Origin: DASPKX01 sp035627835
GTDB lineage: Bacteria; Verrucomicrobiota; Verrucomicrobiia; Limisphaerales; SXQI01
DNA length: 10,216 nt
NCBI GenBank assembly: GCA_035627835.1
Contig: DASPKX010000012.1
Location: 1 to 10,216 of the forward strand
Direction of reading: 5' to 3'
Below, piece after piece: positions 1 to 7,255 of the stretch; position 1 is the first letter of the stretch; each line of letters begins with the position of its first letter. The position numbers were made by a program, and so were the translations under genes. The notes below the pieces were generated by a model. It worked only from the letters and a program-made list of their open reading frames with translations. It searched no databases and was not told the DNA's origin.

Positions 1-2
1 GT

Positions 3-206
3 TCAGCGTTGCCGCCTGATCCAAACACAGAGCGCCCCACGCTCTCGATCACCAGCACAGCCGGTGGGGTTTCCGTGAGCTGGACAGGCAACTTGCAAGC
101 TGCGGAAACTCTGCAAGGCCAGTGGCAAAACATTGGCGCAGCCAACCAAAGCCCAATGACCTTCCAAACAACCGGGAGGATGCGCTTCTTCCGCGCCACC
201 CGCTAA
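3..206 (+). CDS. 3' end of a secreted protein with a verrucomicrobial-type C-terminal domain (partial)
   Basis: The frame is open from the left edge (first full codon at 3) to a TAA at 204-206, so this is the last ~67 codons of a longer gene. A TTG at 9 is the first possible start in view, but nothing supports a 65-residue protein beginning there. The visible part has a repetitive beta pattern (VSVSWTG, then TLQGQWQNI) and ends in MRFFRATR. The C-terminus of the beta-helix protein encoded at 566-3727 has the same plan (YQLQSR, GAWSNEG, ending DRRFFWVVAQ). I know this type of tail from many exported proteins of Verrucomicrobiota, where it probably acts as a small beta-sandwich or a sorting region. 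The catalytic or binding part lies outside the window, so its function cannot be named. It is convergent with all other genes here and is followed by a palindrome at 218 and a terminator at 318. Confidence 0.7.
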   Translation, partial: SALPPDPNTERPTLSITSTAGGVSVSWTGNLQAAETLQGQWQNIGAANQSPMTFQTTGRMRFFRATR

Positions 207-217
207 GCATTCATGTT

Positions 218-241
218 GGTGGCAGGGTTAACCCTGCCACC
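218..241. repeat. Perfect 24-nt palindrome
   Basis: Two 12-nt arms (GGTGGCAGGGTT and its exact complement) meet at a central GTTAAC. In RNA this would fold as a ~10-bp stem with a 4-nt loop. It begins 11 nt after the stop codon at 206. No proper U-tract follows (TGGCTTCC), so it is a poor intrinsic terminator by itself. It may be a 3'-end stabilising hairpin or a member of a dispersed palindrome family. Confidence 0.6.
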
Positions 242-317
242 TGGCTTCCTTACAAACGGGAAAGAAGCCCAAATCTGGCCTCGCCTAGCAGATCCTTGGG
301 TCGTGCAGGAATGTTGA

Positions 318-346
318 GGGTCCGACACACGCTGTCGGACCCTTTT
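318..346 (+). terminator. Rho-independent terminator for the plus-strand gene
   Basis: A perfect 10-bp stem (GGGTCCGACA at 318-327 paired with TGTCGGACCC at 333-342) encloses a 5-nt loop (CACGC) and is followed at once by TTTT at 343-346. The T-run is only on the plus strand, so it fits the gene ending at 206, about 110 nt upstream. Confidence 0.75.
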
Positions 347-505
347 AACGTACGTCGAAACGCCCCGCCGCGCACCCACATTCTATTTTCTTCGACGTTT
401 GCTTGCCCCAAGACTCGCCGCGTAGCACACGGCAGGCGTGGCTGACTGAGTGACAGCACTACTTTCGTTTGGTAACGAGAAAACCGAGGCGAAGGGAATG
501 TTCAC

Positions 506-537
506 AAATAAAAAAGGGAGGGCCGAAGCCCTCCCTT
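506..537 (-). terminator. Rho-independent terminator ending the minus-strand gene cluster
   Basis: On the minus strand, a 10-bp stem (AAGGGAGGGC at 537-528 paired with GCCCTCCCTT at 523-514) closes a UUCG tetraloop with the favourable C-G closing pair, then runs into TTTT, T, A, TTT (513-506). It starts 28 nt after the TAA of the beta-helix gene at 566. Its strength suggests that it marks the 3' end of the whole transcript. Confidence 0.93.
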
Positions 538-565
538 GTGCAACTTAGGTCAACGCAAGAAATAT

Positions 566-3500
566 TTATTGAGCAACGACCCAGAAGAACCGGCGATCTC
601 CCGTTGCGGCAACGGTGAGAGTGGTTTCCAGGCTAGCCCCGACTGCAACCGCCCCTTCATTGCTCCAGGCGCCGCTCCCCAGGGCCGAACGGGATTGAAG
701 TTGGTATTGCTTGCCCACCTGCGAAGCGAAACGAATGGCAATGTTTCCGTTGCTGTAACTGGCCGCCAAGGTTGGCGCCACGGGTGGTTCAGTGATGACG
801 GCCTGGCTAAGGAAACCAAGGCTGTCGAGCGCTGTCCAACCACGCGCCCAAAGGTCAGTTGAGCCGAAGGCGCCGTAGTATGGGACGGCGGTGTAGAAGC
901 TGTCGCTCGCGGCAGCAGCGCCCGTGGCGGCAATGCTTTGAATCGCAGGCCGTGGATCGAGCGCGGCGTTGTTGGTGCGTGAGATGCCACGCAACTGCGG
1001 ATCAACCTGGCGATTGCCGCGAGTCGAGTCGGTGAAGAAGATTTGCGCTTCCGCAGTTTCGGCCAAAGCAACAGCGGTGCCATTCGTGGCAAAGTTCCAG
1101 AAGAGATTGTCGCGCAGGTCGAGCGTGCCGGCAGCGATATGAGTGGCGCTCTTGGCATCGATGCGAACGGCGTTGCCGCCGAATTCGGTGAAGATGCTGT
1201 TCTTGAATTTCGGTGCCGCGTATTCCCGAATGGTCATGCCGCGGTTCCCCGTAGTGTTTGTGCCAGCGCCGATCCACGTCGCATTCCGAACCTCGAACGC
1301 CGCCACGGGAGTGGCATTAACTGCGGCGCCATTAGGCTCCCCGTTCAACTCGCCGCCATGATCCTTTTTGCCGCGCTCCTGAATGGCGAACCAGAATTGG
1401 TTTTTGCCACGATATCCCTGGTCGGTATCAAAGGCGTCATCATCGTTGAACGCGCTGATGAGGTGCTTGGTGTTAACGGTCCCGCCGAAGAATTCGAAGC
1501 CGTCATCCGCAGTGGCGTAAGTCTCAACGAACTCAATGGTTGTGCCACGGCCAACAGCTCCAAGGGAGAGGCCGTTCAGCTCTTTATTCGGCTGGAAGAC
1601 GACACCGGCGTGACGGATCGAGACGTAACGGAGAACGCCGGAGTTGTCATTGTCATCGTTGCCGCCGAAGCGGTGCACGAATTGGCCATTAACCTGCGCG
1701 TCCGGGAGTCCTTCGAAGACATCATACTTCGGCGCCGCCGCGTTGCCGGTGGTGTCGGTGGCGGTGTTGAGGACGGATTTGCCGAGGATGACAATGCCGC
1801 CCCAAAGGCCGCGCTCGAACAACCCAAGATCTGTAGGATCGGTGACGTCATCGTCTTCGGAAGTGAAGATAATGGGCGCCGTCGCTGTGCCGTTGGCAAA
1901 GATTTTGCCGCCAGCTGTGACGATCAAAGCGCTTGTGTTCGCATCCTGACCACGGCGAGCCTTGATGACCGTTCCTGCTTCGATCGTCAGTGAGGCGCCG
2001 TTAAGCACGTAAACGAACCCGTCCAGAACATACACATTGGAACTGCTCCAGGTAACGTTGCCGGTGATGGGCTGGTTAACGGTCACTTTGCCTGCAGGCG
2101 CAGGGACGTTGACGGTAAGCGTGAACTCGCGCGTGGCCAAGCCGGCGGAATTGGTAACAACCACGGTGTAGACGCCTTCATTGGCTTTGGTCACGGAGTT
2201 CAACTGCAGGGTGGCCCCTGTCTGGCCGGGGATGACCACGCCACCTTTGGACCACTGATACGTGAGTGGCGCGTCGCCTTCTGCTGAAATGTTAAAGGTC
2301 ACATTTGCGCCAGCATTGACCGTCTGATTTTCAGGGACGCTGGTGACGAACGGCGCAACCGGGGTGGCGCCGATGAAGCCGAGCTGATCGAGAGCGGTCC
2401 AACCCTTGACCCACAAATCAACCGGGCCGAAAGCGCCTTTGTAGGCCACGGGCGTGTAGAAGGCGTTCGTGAGTTCGCGGATCCCTGTGAAGACGGAACT
2501 GCGAGCCACAACGCGCGGACGAGGGTCAAGGGTTTGCGTTTTTGCACGGCCGATGCCACGAAGGTTCGGATTGGAGTTCACGTTCGCGTAAGCGGTGTTA
2601 GTGAAGAAGATTTGCGCCTCGGCCGTTTCAGGAAGGGCCACAGGGTTTCCGTTCGTGGCGAAGTTCCAGAACATATTGTTCGCCAATTCGAGAACACCCC
2701 CCGCGATATGCGTCGCGCTCTTCGCATCGATGCGGACAGCGCTGCCACCAAACTCCGTGAATATGCTGTTGTAGAATTTAGGAGCGGCGTATTCGCGAAT
2801 GGTCATGGCGCGATTGCCTGTGCTATTGGTGCCTGCGCCGATCCATGTGGCATTCGCAACCTCGAAAGCGGCAACGGGCGCCGCGTTGACTGCGGCTCCG
2901 TTCGGCTCGCCGTTGAGTTCGGCGCCGTGATCTTTCCAGCCAGGCTCCTGGATCGCGAACCAGAATTGGTTTTTGCCGCGATAACCCTGGTCCGTGTCGA
3001 ACGCATCGTCGTCATTGAACGCGCTGACCAGATACTTGGTGTTGACCGTCCCTCCGAAGAACTCGAAACCGTCATCAGCAGTGGCGTACGTTTCCACGTA
3101 TTCGATGGCCGTGCCGCGGCCAACAGCGCCCAAGGAAAGACCGTTCAGTTCCTTGTTCGGCTGGAACACCACGCCTGCGTGGCGAATGGAAACGTAACGG
3201 AGGACGCCGGAATTGTCGTTGTCGTCGTTGCCGCCAAAGCGGTGGACGAATTGGCCGTTCATCATCATGTCGGGCAAGCCTTCGAAGACGTCGTACTTGC
3301 GAGCAGCGGCATTGCCGCTCGCGTCCGTGGCAGTATTAAGAACGGATTTGCCCAGAAGAACCACGCCACCCCAGAGGCCGCGCTCGAACGCGCCCAGGTC
3401 ATTCGGATCACTGATGTCATCCTCTTCCGACGTGAAGATGATGGGCTCCGTCGGCGTGCCGTTGGCGAAAATTTTACCGCCCGCAGTGACGATGAGCGCG

Positions 3501-3727
3501 CTCGTGTTGGCGTCCTGGCCACGTTTGGCTTTTATGACGGTGCCCGGCTCAATGGTGAGTGTGGCGCCATGCATGACATAAACAAAGCCGTTAAGAACGT
3601 ACTCATTGGTTTTCTGCCATGTGACAGCCGAGGTTATCATGCCTGTGACTGGAATGGTTGCGGCATCAACGGGCGCGCCGAGCATGCCTGCCGTGAGCAT
3701 GGCCAGCAGTTGGTGTTTCAATTTCAT
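566..3727 (-). CDS. Secreted protein with two tandem beta-helix modules and an Ig-like domain
   Basis: This 1053-residue protein opens with a Sec signal peptide (MKLKHQ, hydrophobic run, likely cleavage after VDA at ~22), which fixes the ATG start. Residues ~25-453 and ~547-974 are two copies of one module. Each has FVYV-GA-LTIE-GTVIKA, RGLWGG, GGNDDNDNSGVLRYVSIRHA, DDGFEFFGGTVNT and NDDDAFDTDQGYRGKNQFWF, and each ends at GWTALD-LGF. These are right-handed parallel beta-helix signatures of a widespread family of exported proteins of unknown function, commonly single-module. Between the copies (~457-543) lies an Ig-like domain (PLTYQWSKGG, NEGVYTVVVTNSAG). Residues ~985-1053 form the C-terminal beta-domain shared with the gene ending at 206. 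The gene starts 100 nt after the TonB-dependent receptor gene and is the last before a strong terminator, so it is probably the receptor's surface or periplasmic partner. No catalytic residues are recognised, and a role as a ligand-binding or cell-surface protein is inference. No Shine-Dalgarno sequence is visible. Confidence 0.9.
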   Translation of the reverse strand: MKLKHQLLAMLTAGMLGAPVDAATIPVTGMITSAVTWQKTNEYVLNGFVYVMHGATLTIEPGTVIKAKRGQDANTSALIVTAGGKIFANGTPTEPIIFTSEEDDISDPNDLGAFERGLWGGVVLLGKSVLNTATDASGNAAARKYDVFEGLPDMMMNGQFVHRFGGNDDNDNSGVLRYVSIRHAGVVFQPNKELNGLSLGAVGRGTAIEYVETYATADDGFEFFGGTVNTKYLVSAFNDDDAFDTDQGYRGKNQFWFAIQEPGWKDHGAELNGEPNGAAVNAAPVAAFEVANATWIGAGTNSTGNRAMTIREYAAPKFYNSIFTEFGGSAVRIDAKSATHIAGGVLELANNMFWNFATNGNPVALPETAEAQIFFTNTAYANVNSNPNLRGIGRAKTQTLDPRPRVVARSSVFTGIRELTNAFYTPVAYKGAFGPVDLWVKGWTALDQLGFIGATPVAPFVTSVPENQTVNAGANVTFNISAEGDAPLTYQWSKGGVVIPGQTGATLQLNSVTKANEGVYTVVVTNSAGLATREFTLTVNVPAPAGKVTVNQPITGNVTWSSSNVYVLDGFVYVLNGASLTIEAGTVIKARRGQDANTSALIVTAGGKIFANGTATAPIIFTSEDDDVTDPTDLGLFERGLWGGIVILGKSVLNTATDTTGNAAAPKYDVFEGLPDAQVNGQFVHRFGGNDDNDNSGVLRYVSIRHAGVVFQPNKELNGLSLGAVGRGTTIEFVETYATADDGFEFFGGTVNTKHLISAFNDDDAFDTDQGYRGKNQFWFAIQERGKKDHGGELNGEPNGAAVNATPVAAFEVRNATWIGAGTNTTGNRGMTIREYAAPKFKNSIFTEFGGNAVRIDAKSATHIAAGTLDLRDNLFWNFATNGTAVALAETAEAQIFFTDSTRGNRQVDPQLRGISRTNNAALDPRPAIQSIAATGAAAASDSFYTAVPYYGAFGSTDLWARGWTALDSLGFLSQAVITEPPVAPTLAASYSNGNIAIRFASQVGKQYQLQSRSALGSGAWSNEGAVAVGASLETTLTVAATGDRRFFWVVAQ
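806..2089 (-). repeat. Beta-helix module, copy 2 (direct repeat within the gene)
   Basis: Encodes residues 547-974 of the beta-helix protein and matches copy 1. Differences cluster in surface-like segments: MMM against AQV near residue 678, PGW against RGK near 785, and the loop around 899-940. The core motifs with Asp clusters are unchanged. Confidence 0.88.
2369..3655 (-). repeat. Beta-helix module, copy 1 (direct repeat within the gene)
   Basis: Encodes residues 25-453 of the beta-helix protein. It aligns almost without gaps to copy 2 at an offset of 521-523 residues. Long blocks are identical in protein, such as the stretch from KELNGLSLGAVGRGT onward, while the DNA differs at many third positions. 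Confidence 0.88.
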
Positions 3728-3827
3728 GTGGTAAGACTCAGTAGGTGTTTGAGCGGGGTGATCAAACCAGTGGGCCGTGGCAAATAAATGACCGGCAAGT
3801 CACGATTTCGAAACGAAGCGCGCCGGC

Positions 3828-6806
3828 TCAGTATTCGTAACTGAGGGAGAGCCCGAAGGTGCGGCCCTTGCGGTGCGCGGAGTAGAACTCCCCCTGCTTT
3901 TCGCCATAGGTTCGCTTGAAGAGAGGATCAAGGAGGTTCTTGGCCGTTAGTTTAACCTTCAACCCTTTGGCGATTCGCTGGGCGAGCATGAAATCCAAAA
4001 TTGGCGCGGGCTGCTCATAAACATCCTCGCTGTTCAAGCTGGCGATGCTCACGCGAGGGCCGAAGACGCTGAAGAGAAGCGTTGCGGCCGTGCCTAAGCG
4101 CGCGTTGTCGTAGTTGAAATCGACGTTCAGGATGTATGGGGATTGGTCATAAAGCGGGCGTTCTTCGGGCGTGATTCCGAGAGCGCCAGTGCGCGCGAGA
4201 ATTTCGGCAGGAGTGAGCGCGACCGTGGACTCAATGAGAGCGTAATTGGCCCCGAAGCTGAAATTCGAGAGTTCGGGAGAGAGGAAGGCCAGGCTTTTCC
4301 GCGCCTCAAATTCAACGCCCATCACTTCCGCGCTTTCACGATTTTCGAAGGTGATGATGTCGCCTGAAATAGTGACGAAGCGGCGCTCGATGGCGTTGTT
4401 CAATTTCTTGTAAAACGCGCTGATGGCGACGACTTCACCGGGGCGAGGGAACCATTCCAAGCGGAGGTCATAATTATCGATGCCGGTCATCTGCAGCGTT
4501 GGATTGCCATCGAGCAGCTCGTCGAGCACTGGATCGTAACTGCGATAACCAGCGAGTTCGCGAAACGAGGGGCGGGCAACTGTTTGGGCGTAGCTGCCAC
4601 GCAGGTTCACGTTGGGATTGACGGACCAAAGAGCGCTTAGAGCCGGGAGAGGGTCCGAGCGATCGAGGTTCGTGTCATTGGTGCGCAAGCCGGTAACGCT
4701 GTTCGCCTGGTAACCTCGCGAAAGAATGGAGAGATCGGTTTGCTCGTAGCGCGCGCCGCCAATGACGCGGAGCTGCGGAGTGAGCGGCAGGTCGATCATT
4801 CCGTAAGCAGCCTGGACTCCGTTATCGCCTGTGTAGTCGCTGCTGCGGGTTTGAACGTAGCGCTGCCAGTTGAAGTTGACGCGGTTGCCGGAAGTGGTCG
4901 GCGCGCTCCCGAGGGTTGGGACTGTGAGATAAGTGGAGGGATCACCTTCGAAGGGCGCGGCGCCCTGATAATAGACTTCGAGATCAGTGAAGGTTCGCTC
5001 CGAGAAGCTGCTGAACAGACCAGCTTTGAACGCCCCCTCGATGCCATCCCATTGGTAAAACGGAGTGGTGATGTCGAGCTTCAGGTTGCGATTCTCTTCG
5101 GCCAGGTCGCGCCAGTAGCGCGTTGGGTTTTTGGGGTCGGGCAGGCTGGCCTTGCCCACAAGAAAGGCGCCACCCTCTTCGGCGTAATTGAAGAAGCGCA
5201 CATCGGGCTCTTCCTGCGAGGTGGTTGAGAGAGCGCCCAGCCATTCCAAACGTGTGTTGTGCAAGGCTTCGAAATCGTGCCGGCCTTTGAGCTGAAGGGT
5301 GTTCAGGTGGCGCTGGGTGTAGTGGAGGCGGTTGCGATGAATGATGACGCCGGGGTCGTCGATGGTCGTTCCCCGCTGCACACGGGCGATATCTTCGCTG
5401 TTCTGGTTGTAGATGAAACTGAAGCCGAATTCGTGAGCCGGGTCCGGCAAATAGGCAAGGCTCAGGACGGAAGCCCAAGTGACGTTCTCGCTCGCGCGCG
5501 CGTCGCTGTAGTCACGCAGAATATCAAATTGGCCCGGCCCGAGGCCTGGCCCGATTCTGCGAGAGATTCCATCCGCGTAGAAGCTGAAGTCGCGCGAGTA
5601 ACTCACGGTGGCGAAATAACCGAATGGCGAAGCGAAGAGGGTTCCGCTGTCGCCTGTCGCCATTGAGAAATTATGGTTCGGCGGAGGCGCGCCGCGGGAT
5701 GGGCCGAATGGGACGGCGCCGAAAGCCTTGGTGGCGGCGGCGAGTTCAGCGGCGGCGGCGAACCGGCCCGCATCCGCGTCATTATTCAGCCTTGCGGAAG
5801 ATGGAGCCGAGGGAAGATCCAAACCAGGAGTAAAGCCCTCCGGCAAATTGCGGGAGCCGTCATCGAGGGCGAGCCAATCCAGGCGACCGCCTTCGTAGGT
5901 GAGAAAGTCGTCGTTGCCAGTGGTTTGGGTGTTGTATGAGCCGCCCAAACTGAGGTTAAAAAAGAAGCCATCCGGGAACGACTTTGTGACGACATTCACG
6001 CCGCCGCCAGTGAAGCTGGCAGGTTGATCGGGGGTAAAGGTTTTCGTGATAACAACACGGTCGATCATGGCCGTGGGAATCATGTCGAGCTGCGCGGAGC
6101 GGCGATAAGGATCAGCGGTTGGCAACTCTGCGCCATTCAGAGTGGTCCCATTGTAGCGGTCACTTAAGCCGCGCACGACGGTGTACTTGCCGTCGGAGGT
6201 CGTCACGCCGGTGACTTTGGTAACGACCTCAGCGACATCACTGCCGCCCACACGGGAGATTTGCTCGGAGCTAATCGCGTCCGACAAGGCGGCGGAGCTT
6301 TTGCGCTCCTCAAGAACGGAGGCGACGGTGCTGGGCTTTTTTGCCTCGGCTGAAAATGCGCTGGTGTTCGGCGCCAGGCGGGAAGCAGGTTGGGAACGCG
6401 GCGCCGGCGCAGGATCGCCCGTCGGCCCCGCGGCAATAGGGGCCCTGGGGATGGTTCCGGCTTTGCGGGCCTCAGCCCGAAAGGGGCTTGAACCATTTGA
6501 GGGCGGAGCGTTCGGATCGACCTCGGAGGCGGTGAGGCGCGCGGGCTGCGCAGCCACCGGAGGCGGCGGCTGCTGAGCGGGGGGATCTTCGCTTGGTTGC
6601 TCCGCTTGTTCAGCGGGCTCCTCCTTGGGAGAATCCTTTTTGGGCTCCTGCTTCTCGCGTGGGACCAGGTTTAACATGCGAACGACTTGGTCCGGCAACA
6701 TTCCCGAGCGGGCGGCCCAGTAAAAGAGCGCGCCGATGACTGCGCTGTGGACAACAATGGAAATGAGGAGGCTGGACCGAGTTTGCGGTTTTCGGCGGCG
6801 AGGCAT
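3828..6806 (-). CDS. TonB-dependent outer-membrane receptor with a TonB-like N-terminus (chimera)
   Basis: The 992-residue product is an outer-membrane active transporter. The plug is at ~165-280 (EERKSSAALSDAISSEQIS, VVRGLSDRYNGTTLNGAELP, VVITKTFTPDQPASFTGGGV). The beta-barrel runs from ~281 to the end, with family landmarks LRGSYAQTVARPSFRELAGY and a C-terminus GLSLSYEY ending in an aromatic residue. Plugs of this type usually follow a signal peptide and a carboxypeptidase-like domain. Here the first ~160 residues look like TonB: a basic MPRRRK start, a membrane segment (12-32) with Ser16 and His20 as in TonB's SxxxH motif, then a Pro/Glu/Lys/Ala-rich linker (48-160, including PPAQQPPPPV). 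No TonB C-terminal domain is present. The gene starts 23 nt after exbD, in the usual tonB position. It may be anchored in the inner membrane and driven directly by ExbBD. Alternatively the N-terminus is cleaved, for instance after ARS at 34. The substrate is not shown by the sequence; phosphate esters are a guess from PhoX nearby. No Shine-Dalgarno sequence is seen. Confidence 0.93.
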   Translation of the reverse strand: MPRRRKPQTRSSLLISIVVHSAVIGALFYWAARSGMLPDQVVRMLNLVPREKQEPKKDSPKEEPAEQAEQPSEDPPAQQPPPPVAAQPARLTASEVDPNAPPSNGSSPFRAEARKAGTIPRAPIAAGPTGDPAPAPRSQPASRLAPNTSAFSAEAKKPSTVASVLEERKSSAALSDAISSEQISRVGGSDVAEVVTKVTGVTTSDGKYTVVRGLSDRYNGTTLNGAELPTADPYRRSAQLDMIPTAMIDRVVITKTFTPDQPASFTGGGVNVVTKSFPDGFFFNLSLGGSYNTQTTGNDDFLTYEGGRLDWLALDDGSRNLPEGFTPGLDLPSAPSSARLNNDADAGRFAAAAELAAATKAFGAVPFGPSRGAPPPNHNFSMATGDSGTLFASPFGYFATVSYSRDFSFYADGISRRIGPGLGPGQFDILRDYSDARASENVTWASVLSLAYLPDPAHEFGFSFIYNQNSEDIARVQRGTTIDDPGVIIHRNRLHYTQRHLNTLQLKGRHDFEALHNTRLEWLGALSTTSQEEPDVRFFNYAEEGGAFLVGKASLPDPKNPTRYWRDLAEENRNLKLDITTPFYQWDGIEGAFKAGLFSSFSERTFTDLEVYYQGAAPFEGDPSTYLTVPTLGSAPTTSGNRVNFNWQRYVQTRSSDYTGDNGVQAAYGMIDLPLTPQLRVIGGARYEQTDLSILSRGYQANSVTGLRTNDTNLDRSDPLPALSALWSVNPNVNLRGSYAQTVARPSFRELAGYRSYDPVLDELLDGNPTLQMTGIDNYDLRLEWFPRPGEVVAISAFYKKLNNAIERRFVTISGDIITFENRESAEVMGVEFEARKSLAFLSPELSNFSFGANYALIESTVALTPAEILARTGALGITPEERPLYDQSPYILNVDFNYDNARLGTAATLLFSVFGPRVSIASLNSEDVYEQPAPILDFMLAQRIAKGLKVKLTAKNLLDPLFKRTYGEKQGEFYSAHRKGRTFGLSLSYEY

Positions 6807-6829
6807 GGGGGAATGAGTTGAACGCGCGG

Positions 6830-7243
6830 CTACATCCCTGCGAGTTCAGTTGCTAACCCAACTTTGGTGACATTCGCTTGCGTGAGCACATCAAGCACTT
6901 GAACGATCTTCTGGTACTCGACGCCTTCATCGCCGCGCACCATCACGCTGATTTCCGGATCGGCTTTGATGAACTCGATCAACGTCGCTTTCAGCTCTGG
7001 AATGGTGATCAGGTTGCCGTTGAAATAAACCTTTCCGTCGCGATCCACCGCGATGTTGTTGATCTTTGGCTTGGGCTCGTCTTTGGACGCGCCGGCGGCG
7101 GAGGGGAGGTTGATGTCGATGTCGTTAACCGTGGGGGCCGTGGTGATGATAAAGATGACCAACAGCACGAACGCCAGGTCGAGCAAGGGAGTGATGTTCA
7201 GCTCGTGCAGCGAGCTGTGATGGGATTTGGAGTATTTCTTCAT
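6830..7243 (-). CDS. exbD: ExbD/TolR-type proton-channel subunit
   Basis: This 137-residue protein has the ExbD layout: a short basic, His/Ser-rich cytoplasmic N-terminus, one membrane helix at ~20-40 (ITPLLDLAFVLLVIFIITT) and a periplasmic domain. Asp22 in LLDLAFVLLV is the membrane aspartate that carries protons in ExbD, TolR and MotB-type motors. The periplasmic part shows the usual pattern (NNIAVDRDGKVYFNG, then ELKATLIEFIKADPE, then VMVRGDEGVEYQKIVQVLD). Its length is normal. It starts 12 nt after exbB and ends 23 nt before the TonB-like receptor gene, so it is almost certainly co-transcribed and co-assembled with ExbB. TolR is the alternative name, but the absence of tolA, tolB and pal and the adjacent receptor favour ExbD. 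No Shine-Dalgarno sequence precedes the ATG. Confidence 0.95.
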   Translation of the reverse strand: MKKYSKSHHSSLHELNITPLLDLAFVLLVIFIITTAPTVNDIDINLPSAAGASKDEPKPKINNIAVDRDGKVYFNGNLITIPELKATLIEFIKADPEISVMVRGDEGVEYQKIVQVLDVLTQANVTKVGLATELAGM

Positions 7244-7255
7244 CCGTGCCGCTGG

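Larger units (their letters stand above)
207..565. other. Convergent intergenic region with three hairpins, no gene seen
   Basis: This 359-nt stretch separates the stop of the plus-strand gene at 206 from the stop of the minus-strand gene at 566. It holds the palindrome at 218-241, the plus-strand terminator at 318-346 and the minus-strand terminator at 506-537. Open frames in it (such as 122-445 plus and 250-459 minus) are low-complexity Arg/Pro/Ser-rich translations without any recognisable domain. Between 347 and 505 I see no gene, tRNA or strong structure, only a weak 7-bp pairing (353-359 with 391-397) too far apart to call. Confidence 0.6.

Noticed and set aside
122..445. A plus-strand frame of 107 codons in the convergent intergenic region
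   Set aside because: It overlaps the end of the real gene in another frame and runs through the palindrome and the terminator. Its composition is Arg/Pro-rich with no recognisable motif.
2534..3787. A 417-codon open frame on the plus strand
   Set aside because: It is antisense to copy 1 of the beta-helix module. A similar plus-strand frame (1043-1993) appears opposite copy 2, so both simply mirror the duplicated coding sequence.
3728..3827. Separate promoter or terminator between the receptor and beta-helix genes
   Set aside because: The 100-nt gap has AT-rich patches (TCATTTATTTG on the minus strand) but no convincing -35/-10 pair and no stem with a T-run. The 6-bp pairing at 3827-3845 overlaps the receptor's stop and is too weak.
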